A DNA stretch of 64,000 nucleotides from Apiotrichum sp. Y4204 (Eukaryota > Basidiomycota > Tremellomycetes > Trichosporonales > Trichosporonaceae): the NCBI GenBank assembly GCA_025531455.1, contig JAMYHL010000031.1, positions 310,001 through 374,000 on the forward strand. Reading direction: 5' to 3'. A program made the position numbers and the translations under genes. A model generated the notes under the pieces. The model saw only the letters and a list, made by a program, of their open reading frames with translations. It had not been told where the DNA came from and ran no database searches. Of this stretch, positions 23,188 to 31,920 are shown piece by piece (position 1 is the first letter of the stretch; each line of letters begins with the position of its first letter).

Positions 23188-23689
23188 ATGGTAAGTCCTC
23201 TCTGTGCGGTCGTAGAGTCCCACCCGCCGTCGCCGCCACCAACACTTGTCCATTCCACTGACACCCCAGCCCCCCAAGTCCGCTGTCGCATCCAAGGCTC
23301 CCGCCTCGCAGGCCTCGAAGGCCCCCGCCGCCGCGTCCAAGGCGCCCGCCAAGGCCGCCAAGACGTCGTCGTCGACCAAGGAGGGCGGCAAGAAGCGCAC
23401 CAAGAAGCGTGTCGAGACGTACTCTACCTACATTTACAAGGTCCTCAAGCAGGTCCACCCCGACACTGGTATCAGCAACAAGGCGATGGCCATTCTCAAC
23501 TCGTTTGTGTCGGACATTTTCGAGCGCATTGCCACCGAGGCGTCCAAGCTCGCGTCGTACAACCACCGCTCCACCATCTCGTCGCGTGAGATCCAGACCG
23601 CCGTCCGCCTCATTCTCCCCGGTGAGCTCTCGAAGCACGCCATCTCCGAGGGCACCAAGGCCGTCACCAAGTTCTCGTCGTCCAAGTAA
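23188..23689 (+). CDS. Histone H2B
   Basis: Core histone. Exons: 23188-23190 (the ATG alone) and 23270-23689, 140 aa. The first coding exon consists only of the start codon, followed directly by GTAAGT; the acceptor is CCCCAG before CCC CCC AAG (PPKSAVASK). The tail is Lys/Ala/Pro-rich with three related SKAPA units. The fold is canonical: [60 protein letters not shown], and the C-terminal [14 protein letters not shown] containing the Lys that Bre1/Rad6-type ligases monoubiquitinate. Without the intron call, translation would have to begin at an internal codon, so the ATG-only exon is well supported by the consensus splice sites. Confidence 0.97.
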
Positions 23690-24177
23690 GCGTGTGCGCG
23701 TGAGAACGCCCCACACACTACTTCGGGCACCGGGTTCGCCGACATTATCATAGAGGCTAGCTCATTTTTTCGTTTTCGTTCATTTCTTTGTTGGTGGATG
23801 CATCCATCGTGACTATCTGTACTATCTGGAGCGCATGGAGCGTTGGTGATGGCGGAATGGGGGCTGTAGTTGAGAGGCGACGCGTTGTTTAGTGGCGCAG
23901 TGAGGGGAGGTCGTTTCAAACTCGATAGTGATGCTTGGTTCGGTAGTCCATCGACCAGCATACAGTTATGTATCGAGCACAATATTCATTCGCCAGCCCC
24001 TCGAGGGCCAGCAGGTTCATTCAGCTACAGGATTACGGACGGCGAACGCGTCGGACTTTGAGACTGGGGGTCGTATTCATCACGAGCGGGGAATCGCCGC
24101 AATGGACGCTGGGACAGAAGGCTGTCGCAGCTTCCACAGACTTCTCCTCTTCTCACCACTTCCGCCCCATCCCTCGC
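23690..24177. other. Intergenic region 3' of H2B and of the membrane-protein gene
   Basis: Convergent 3' ends. I see no gene here. T-rich TTTTTTCGTTTTCG at about 23765-23780 may belong to the H2B 3' end processing region. Confidence 0.5.
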
Positions 24178-25573
24178 TCACGCATCAACAGCCTCGGCAG
24201 CCTGCCTCGCCCTCCGCGCCTCCTCCTCGGCCTCGCGCGCCCGCTCATCAGCAAGCTCAGCCTCCTCTTCGAGGCGGATACGCCCCTCGCTCCGCCTGCG
24301 GCGCGCAAGCAGCATGCCTGCACCGAGCGCGACCGGGTGCAGCACAAGAATACCGATCAGGCTGAAGACGAGGGCGCCGGGCTTCGGGCGGCTCGAGTCG
24401 GGGAGGCGCGGGTCCGTGCGGGGTGCCGCGAGGAGGACAGCAGCGGCAAGGACCTCGTTCCCGAACGCGAGGATGCTGTTGTTAGCTTTGGCCAACGGGT
24501 TTAGACTCACTATTGCATCGAGTAGGCTTCCCACAGTGCCGAGAGGCCGTGCGTGCCCAACAGGGCGCCGACGGCGGGCCACACCCACTTGTCCCACTTT
24601 GAGCTCTTGTTGATGACCCAGCCGAGCGCGACCGAGCCGACGTACAGCGTCATCGAGAGCAGGAGCGCGAGCAGGAGCGACACGGTCGTGTGCACGAATA
24701 TCGCGGTGAGAGGCTTGGCAAAGGTCGGCGTGAAGCGGTGCAGCGTAAAGTGCATCGAGAGGCTGTTGTCAGAGGAAGGTGGGGAAGAAACGACGTACAC
24801 GAGGATAAAGGCGACGAGGACGAGCACCGCCGCGGGAGTGAACCATTGGAGGGTCTGATGTAAGCGATTTGAAGCGTCAGTCGGCTTACCCAGCACACGA
24901 CGGCGGTGGCGATGAGCCAGTTTGCGGCGGCGATGCGGACGCCCACGCCTTTCACGAGCGTTTCCTGCTGTCAGCTCGTGTTCGAATGGATATTGCTACT
25001 TGGCTCCGATAGCGGAGGTCGCGAATTTCCGCCGAGCCATCCGGGCTCTGCTGGCGCCGGGGGTTCCAACACCCACCTTAGTTTCCCGACCCCGCGCAAC
25101 GATAAGGAGGAGACACATACCCCCTGTCGTCAGTCCAATCCCATTCTTCCTTCACTCACCCTGGAGTATGAAGAACACTGCGACATACACTCCGAGGATC
25201 TTCTTGCTCGGCGTCAGGAGCGTCGGGTGCAGGTCCATTATCGCGCCTATTGTCAGAGCAGTTGAGAGGAACAGACGTACCGAGACCGGGCTTGATTATC
25301 ATAGAACAGATTATCGTTGTTCCCAGGGACATGAGAACTGCTGTTAGTTAAATCTTGGGCGACTTCGGACTATCGCAGCCGTCGTGTCCGCAGATATCCG
25401 CTCCGACACGGCCTCAGACTTGTCCTCTTCGCTCTGCTGGCCGCGGCTCCATCCATACGCCACACCTCGTACCCACCCGAAATAGGAACGGCGATCTGCA
25501 AGCGCACAAAGCGCATGCTCTCGCGGAACTCGTCCATCGTTATCATCTCCTGCGGCTGGTCGTAGCTGCTCAT
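24178..25573 (-). CDS. Unrecognised multi-pass membrane protein
   Basis: I do not recognise the family. Eight exons on the minus strand: 25573-25477, 25340-25281, 25246-25160, 25123-25077, 24964-24890, 24854-24799, 24762-24511, 24475-24178, giving 323 aa; all phases close. The N-terminus is short and hydrophilic (MSSYDQPQEMITMDEFRES). It is followed by about seven hydrophobic segments, including VPISAVLMSLGTTIICSMII, VYVAVFFILQGGMCLLLIV, NWLIATAVVCW, FTPAAVLVLVAFIL, HTTVSLLLALLLSMTLYVGS and GALVFSLIGILVLHPVALGA. It ends in RRRR followed by a charged, coiled tail (EEEAELADERAREAEEEARR). The positive tail after the last segment suggests a cytosolic C-terminus. The 36-nt intron (24798-24763) is stopless and a multiple of three; without it 12 hydrophilic residues would interrupt a membrane segment. 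It could be one of the fungal DUF membrane families; a profile search would settle this. Confidence 0.8.
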
Positions 25574-26852
25574 CGTGATGTCGTGTGTGCTGTGGCGGGG
25601 GTGTACTTTGTTGGGTGTTTCGGCGGTGGGGACGGAATGGAGTCGCATATATAACGTCGGGCAAACACTGGTCGTCTAGTGTGGGAGGGGGCGGTGTGAC
25701 ATACAAACTACTGACGTCATAAAAGAAGATGCAAGCACCAGGTAATGAAGAACGCATGACGATCGTTGATTGTGACACTTGCAAAGGGGGTCAGAAGCGT
25801 CAGATCACCTGATCTACCCCGATCACGGATCACGGATCAGCACAATTCAGCATGATCAGCACGATCAACTCGCATGGACCTCACGCGGGGCCACGCACCT
25901 CATCGACGCACTTGGGCGCTTGGGCGCTTGAGCGCTTGAGCGCGGAGCGGTTTCCCTTTGTATTCATATTTTTGCCTCCGTCATCCCAGGGTCCAGTGCC
26001 TCCAGTGGCTGTTTGGTTTTTCTTCGTGATGTTCTTGGGTGGTGTATTCTGGGCTCGTGCGCAGCAGCGAGCTTTTGGCGTTTGGTGGTACACGGGAGGG
26101 AGAAGAGAGGACGACAGTTCTTGGCTCTTCCCCGGGTTTGACCGCTTCCCAGGCCGGCGAGCGTGCCGTGCCGTGCCTCGTGTGCTTTCTGGTGGCTGGC
26201 CTGTCTGGCCGTCGTCTGGGCTCTGGTGCAGAGAGAGAGTGCTGTGGGCCATGGGCAGTTGAAGCAATTGACGGCCAGGGCAGTTACCGTTCGAGTGCAT
26301 TGCATCCCCCACCACACGACAGTGAGAGTATACAGTTTGGAGTTTGGTGCTCTTCAGGGACGACAAGCGAAGGGGGCAGAAAGAAAAAATGACTGTAAGA
26401 GGAGAGAGCGATGCCAGGGAGAGAGGAGAGGGGTGAGGATGGATGGAGAGCGATCGGGAGCGAAAGGGAGAGAGCATCATCCTGGACGGGCTACCAAAAG
26501 GGAACATGGCAGCCAGTAGACTGCCACCAGTGGTGGATGGAGTGATGGAGTGCCTTTTTGCTTTTTGGTGTGACCTTTCTGCGCACAGGCCGTCTCTTTT
26601 CGCCGCCATCCCATCCGTCGTCGACGGCATCCATTTCCCATTCCATCCCATCTCCCATCCCATCCCATCTCTTTCTCCATCCCCCTTCATCGCGCTCCCT
26701 TCAATCCTCCTTCTACCCTTCTCATCCATCTCGCATCTCCGTCCCATCCTCCGCGCCTCACTCCGCCCCACTCTCCTTCATTTCCACGGATCCCGCTCGT
26801 CTCCCCCCTCTTCCCCTCCCATCGCCTCTCACCCCTCCTACCCCTCCCCACC
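25574..26852. other. 1.3-kb region without a gene, upstream of the GPI protein
   Basis: No convincing CDS on either strand. The last 250 bp before 26853 is strongly pyrimidine-rich on the + strand (CCATCCCATC- and TCTCC-type runs), typical of a fungal promoter/leader for the + strand gene. Confidence 0.5.
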
Positions 26853-27915
26853 ATGCGCGCACACTTCCTCCCGCTCCTCATCGCGGCCCTCGCCGTCCTC
26901 TCCCCGATCGCCGCGCAGGACCCCAACGCTCCCGCCGACACGGGCGCGGACCCCAACGCCGGCGGTGACGGCGGTGACACCGGCGGTGACCCCGCCGCGA
27001 CCTCTGTAACCGACGGCGGAGCAGGCGCCGCGCCCTCCCCGACTGACGGCGGTGCACAGCAGCCGACTACGTCGGACGGATCGGCCGCTGGCGGCTCGAG
27101 CGACGGCAACGCCGCCATTATGCCGACTGAGCCCAGCGGCGACACGGCCGTCAAGGTCGGCACACCGATCCACATCACCTGGGACATCAACACGGACGTG
27201 GCGCCGTGGAACAATGTGACTATCGAGTTTATGACCGGCCCCAACTTCAACCAGATCTCGCTCGCAACAATCGTGTCTGGCTTTGACGCGATGAACCAGA
27301 CCTCGTACGATTGGAACGCGCCCGTTGTCCACCCCTACTCGAAGATCTACTTCCTGCGCTTGTGAGTTTGACCCACGCGTCGCGGCGCGCCGCGCGCAGC
27401 GGCTTGCACTGCATCGCGCGCATGGCGCGCGCCGAGCCCCTTGGCGTTTTGTCCCAAACTGACAACTCAGCGCCAACTGGGCCAACGGTCAGATGAGCCC
27501 CCAGACCTGGTCCACCCGCTTTGCGATCACCGGCCCGAATGGCGAGAATGTCCCTCCGACAGAGGCGGACAAGGACGTCAACGGCAACATTGCAAAGGAC
27601 GAGTCAGGCAACCCAATCTACTTTGGTATTGGCGCGCTCGGCCCCGACAACAACTCGACTGCGACCCCCACCGCCCCCGCCGCGCAGGGCACCGGCCCCA
27701 ACGGCATCACGCTCTACATGCAGGGCCTGAACACGGGCACCGACATCCCGCCAGGCGTCACGCTCACCGGCGTCACCGCTGCCACCATTGGCGCCGCGGG
27801 GCCCGGCAACGGCCCTAACGGCCCTGTCGGCGGCGCGGCCACCCACCGCGTCTCGGCCGCTGCGCCTGCCGCTGTCGTCGGCGCTGTCGTCGCTGCCGCC
27901 GCCCTCTTCGCCTAA
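26853..27915 (+). CDS. Kre9/Knh1-domain secreted protein with GPI-type C-terminus
   Basis: Probable cell-wall or plasma-membrane anchored protein. Exons: 26853-27361 and 27471-27915 (317 aa). Residues 1-21 (MRAHFLPLLIAALAVLSPIA) form a signal peptide. Residues 22-95 are a disordered Asp/Gly/Pro/Thr linker. A domain resembling the Ig-like Kre9/Knh1 N-terminal family (Ser-Thr-rich GPI proteins) follows: VKVGTPIHITWDINTDV, NVTIEFMTGPNFN, VHPYSKIYFLRFANW and TWSTRFAITGPNG (about 98-205). The C-terminus has a small-residue stretch (GGAATHRVSAAAPAAV) followed by a hydrophobic tail to the stop, fitting GPI anchor addition. N-glycosylation sequons (NVT, NQT, NNST) are present. Kre9 itself is involved in beta-1,6-glucan assembly; many family members in basidiomycetes are uncharacterised, so no specific role is claimed. 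The single intron is 109 nt. Confidence 0.85.
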
Positions 27916-28294
27916 ACGTGAGGCGATTTTAGAATGCCAGTTTCTGGCAATTGCTCCAAGCATCACAGATATTCCCCTTCGGACACTGCAACCTCTACGT
28001 CTCCCCACGCTTGCCGGTCCCCAGCCGCCGTCCACCCACACCGACCACCCACACGTCCACTGTCCACTGCATGGCTGCCCGCGCATCCTCCCCCTTATTC
28101 CATGGTCCATGATCAAGAACTTTATGTCTCCTATTCTACGTATTGTCGCATGCACGGGTATTTTACGCAAGAAGCGGCATGAGGCATAGACTAGTTGTCC
28201 AAGTGTCGTTACAGACAAGTTGAGTACATGAGCGTTAGAGAAATAGAAAGATGGGTGAAACGGGTTGACTAGCCAAGAATCGTACACACTCAAA
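27916..28294. other. Convergent intergenic region
   Basis: 3' flanks of the GPI-protein gene (+) and the coiled-coil gene (-). No gene or clear motif seen. Confidence 0.5.
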
Positions 28295-31200
28295 TTACCA
28301 CCATCTTACACCATATGCATGATATTGCACAGGTATTTCGCGTGTCGTCGGTGTGGGCACTGTTCCCCGCGCGTGAGACACAGAAATGATCTGCGACATG
28401 TGCGATTCCGCGGGGGAGGGAGACCGCACGCGCGAGGAAGACTGGACGGGGGAGGGTGACCGGACGTGTGGTGGTTGGACGACGGAGGATGACGGGGCGC
28501 GCGAGCGCGACCGCGACAGCGATTGGTGTGGCCGCGACGGCGACAGAGTTCTTTTGCGCTTTGGCGGCGGCATCCCTTCGTCGGACGGCAGCCGTTCCCC
28601 TTCGTCGTCGTCGGACAGCAAAATGGCAATCAGGCGTTTGACAACGACACGGGACGTCGCGAGAGCGTGGCGGTGCGCGTCATCGTTCGCGCCGGCGTCC
28701 ACGATGGCTTGTAGTTGCACTTCGAGGTTCTCCGCCGGTCTACTCAGCTGGTTGATCCGATGACGCCGGCTCATGGCGTCCTGCTGCGTTTTCCGGGAAA
28801 GCTTCCTTTCCTCGTCCAGGTCGACGCGCGCCTCGTCGCGCTCCTTCGTGCGGAGCGCAACGTCTTCCTCGAGCTGGTCGATACGCCCGACCAGGAATTT
28901 CATCTCCTCACTCCTATCGTGCTCCGCAGCAAGGAGCGTGACGACGCGTTCGCTCCAGCGGGCCTTATCCTCACTTCTCGAAGCGCGCTCGTCGTCGCGC
29001 TCCTTTGTGCGCAGCACGAGCTCGGCCTCGAGTTTGGCGATACGCGACTCGGAGCGTCTTTTCTCCTCATCCAGAGATACACGCGCTTCGGAGGCGCGCG
29101 CGCGCGAGCCGTTTCTCTCCTCATCCAAGGATACACGCGCTTCGTCACGCTCCCTGATACGCAGCGCGAGCTCAGTCTCGAGTTCGGAGGCGCGCGCGCG
29201 CGAGTTGTTCCTCTCCTCATCTCTGGACACGCGCGCTTCGTTACGCTCCCTGATACGCAGCGCAAGGTCGGTCTCGAGTTCGGAAGCGCGCGCGCGCAAG
29301 CGTTTCTTCTCCTCATCTCGAGATATGCGCGCTTCGTCGCGCTCCTTCGTGCGCAGTGCCAGGTCTGCCTCGAGAATGACGATACGGGCGTGCAGGTGTT
29401 TCCGCGCCTCACTCCCGTCGTGGGCGCGCGCCTCGTCACGCTCCTTGGTGCGGATCCCGAGTGCGGCCTCGAGTCTGCCTGCGAGTTCGGACAAGCGTGT
29501 CCCCAAGACGCGCGCGTCGTCTCGCTCCTTGGTCCGGATCACGAGCTCGGCGTCAAGCTTGCCGATGCGTTTGCTCCAGAGGGCCCTCTCCTCACTTCTC
29601 GAAGCGCGCGCGTCGTCGCGCTCCTTGGTGCGCAATGCGAGCTGGGCCTCAAGCTCCTCGAAAGACGCAGCGTGCTCTGTGCGACTTTGCAGATGGCGGC
29701 ACTTCTCCTCGAGACTTGCCTTTGCGGCCTGGTCTGCCATTGCGCGGTTCCGTGCCTCCTCGAGTTCTTTCCGGAGGTTCACCACGTCCGCGGTCCGCTT
29801 TTGAACTATTTCGAATAGCTGGCGTTTCTGTTCTTCGTGCCGCCGTTCCGACTCGTTGTCAAGATGCAGCCAGTCGCCCTGAGGACCGGGGGCGTCTTCA
29901 ACATCGACCGACATGGTCTGATCGTCGAGCTGGAGAGCCTGCTCTGGTTCGTCGGGGTCACCCTGCACCTCGAAATCGTCACCGACCTCCTGCTCGGCCT
30001 CGATTTCCGAGTCGTCGCCGAAGTCTTGCTCGTGGCCGAAGTCTTGCTCGTGGCCGAAGTCCTGCTCGTGGCCAAGCTCCAGCTCAGCATCCGCGTGCGG
30101 ATCATTGCCCTGCGACGTCCCGTTGATAAGTGGGGCGACATCGTCGATCTCGACGAGCGATGTCGAATCGTCGATCATCGGATCGTCGCCATCATCGCTA
30201 TCGACTTTCACCAGCGGATCATCTGGGAACAGTGGCTCGCCGATCCCCGGGGGCGGCCGCACCTCGATCAGCTCGTAGCCCCCTTCCCCTTCGTCGTCCG
30301 TTTCTGGAACTTCGACCGTCTCGCGGCGGCGCCTGTCGTGTTCGGCGAAATAGGCGTCGAGGTTGAAGGGCTCCCCGACGACGTCGAGGTTGCCGTAGTC
30401 GAAGCGGACCTCCTCCCACTCTTGGCCCCATATACCCTTTTCCTTGGCTGCGAGCACTGCACCGCCTATTGCGCACTGAGGTAAGCGGCGTCGTCGAAAC
30501 GGCATCGTCGGAACGGCGTCGTCGGAGCGGCCTCTAGCGGCCGCCGGAAAATACTCACGACACGGGACTCTATCCTGTTGTCCATCCGGGTTCCGATCTC
30601 GGACCGCCACCGCCGTTCCTCGACACACTGGAGGAGGTCGATTGCGACGCCGCACGGCAGGCGGCGGTTCAGCTTGCATTCCCGGCAGTAGCCGCGGACG
30701 GACGGCCGGTCGATACGGTTGAAAGGATCGACTTCCCATGCCGTGCACCGATAGATCTTCCCCGAGCAGAGCCCGCAAAACACGTCCCTGCCATCAGTAC
30801 CAATATACCAATCAGCAGATCAAAAGACACGCGGCACTGGCGCTCACATAAGAGGATGGAAGACGGGTACATCTTTCATCCGGCGGTGCTCCTTGAGGAT
30901 AAGCTCCAGGCGAGTCGTCCCCTCAGGCCCAATGATGGTCTGGTACCGGGATTCTTTCCGGCGCCCGCGGCGCTGGCCTTTAGGTAACGGCCGGCGCACG
31001 GGCGACTCCGAGTCTAGCCGTGGCGCAGGTCTACCGGGTGTGCGCGGCGCGGGTGTGGGTGTCGCGATCGCGGCAGACGGTCGCGGGCGTGAGGGTCCCG
31101 GAGTGGCGTTCCGCGGCTGGATAGGCCCCGGCGTGTTGTGCGCAGTGGGGTCTCGTGGACGCGCTGTGGTGCCAGATGGTGCAGCAGACGGTCTTGGGCG

Positions 31201-31650
31201 CGAGGGCCCCGGCGTGGCATTCCGCTGCTGGAAGGCTGGGACGCGCGGACGTGACGGACCAGCGCTTGCGTTGCGCTGCGGGATGGGGATCGGCGTCCGC
31301 TGGGGTGCTGAGGGGCGATCTTGGGACGGCCCAGGGGTAGGAAGACTGCGAGCGGCGGACGCTGGAGGTGCGCCCGGCGGTGGTGCGCCCGGCGGTGGGG
31401 TCGGCGGCGGGGCGGACTCGCGGAAGCGCGAGGGGGAGGCCGAGGGCTGTGTCGGCGGCGGGGTGGGAAGTGGGGGCGGGGACATGTGGTGCCGCGGGGC
31501 AGAGCCGGGGGCGGCGTCGCTTTCGCTCGTGCTCGTCGGGGCGACAAAGCGCGCGAGACTCATCATGGCCGGGACGGGCTCTGCGTTCCGCCGAAAATAT
31601 CGGTTCTGCTGCGTTTGCAGGCGGCTGGATTGCCTGCCCGTGCTGGACAT
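28295..31650 (-). CDS. Large Pro-rich / coiled-coil protein with internal repeats and a Cys cluster
   Basis: I do not recognise the family. Exons (-): 31650-30848, 30787-30559, 30475-28295 (1070 aa). Residues 1-230 are Pro/Ser/Arg-rich and disordered, with NATPGPSRPRPSAA present twice. Residues about 268-345 hold a Cys-rich patch: CGLCSGKIYRC, YCRECKLNRRLPC and a further Cys, a spacing that could bind zinc. An acidic stretch (about 390-520) includes GHEQDF three times in tandem. Residues about 550-880 are an extended coiled coil of about nine degenerate units of some 32 residues, each with a core like LALRTKERDEARVS. The C-terminus has PPPKRKRTLSPSRP and RSRSR-type basic/Ser sequence, suggesting nuclear location. 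The intron phases close exactly. The repeat core and Cys patch may make a scaffold, but no function can be assigned. Confidence 0.85.
28790..29700 (-). repeat. About nine degenerate repeats of some 32 codons
   Basis: Tandem repeats inside the coiled-coil gene. Each unit carries a variant of E-x-L-A-L-R-T-K-E-R-D-E-A-R followed by x-S-R-D-E-E and a Ser/Arg/Leu-rich linker. Two adjacent units near 29130-29280 are the most alike, and one near 29080 is truncated (RARASE joined directly to ARVSLDEE), as expected from unequal exchange. Confidence 0.8.
30018..30071 (-). repeat. Three tandem 18-bp units encoding GHEQDF
   Basis: Three head-to-tail copies of an 18-bp unit with a single base change, in frame, within the acidic region of the coiled-coil protein. 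Confidence 0.9.
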
Positions 31651-31920
31651 GATGCCGCGCGCTGAGGGGGGTTAGTGCAGAATGTTATAATGTTAATAGA
31701 TGGATGGGATCGGTGTGCAAGATGATGTGAGTGAGACAAAGAGATGCTTTGAGCGAAAGGATCGAAAGGATGGAATGTGGAGAGACAAGCAAGGGGCTGA
31801 AGGGAACTGGGTGGCGGGAGTGGAGGTCCATTGACATTGCTTCAAATTACACAAAGATATGTACATGCAGCCAAAGAACGATACGACAGTACAATCGCAA
31901 AGCACAATGCCCAATCTCAA
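31651..31920. other. Short spacer between the coiled-coil gene and MIP1
   Basis: Leader of the coiled-coil gene and 3' flank of MIP1, both on the minus strand. Nothing else recognised. Confidence 0.5.

Noticed and set aside
28715..29818. Two overlapping + strand open frames of about 340-370 codons
   Set aside because: Antisense to the coiled-coil repeats. The repeated minus-strand codons generate open frames on the other strand; the peptides are repetitive translations of the same DNA.
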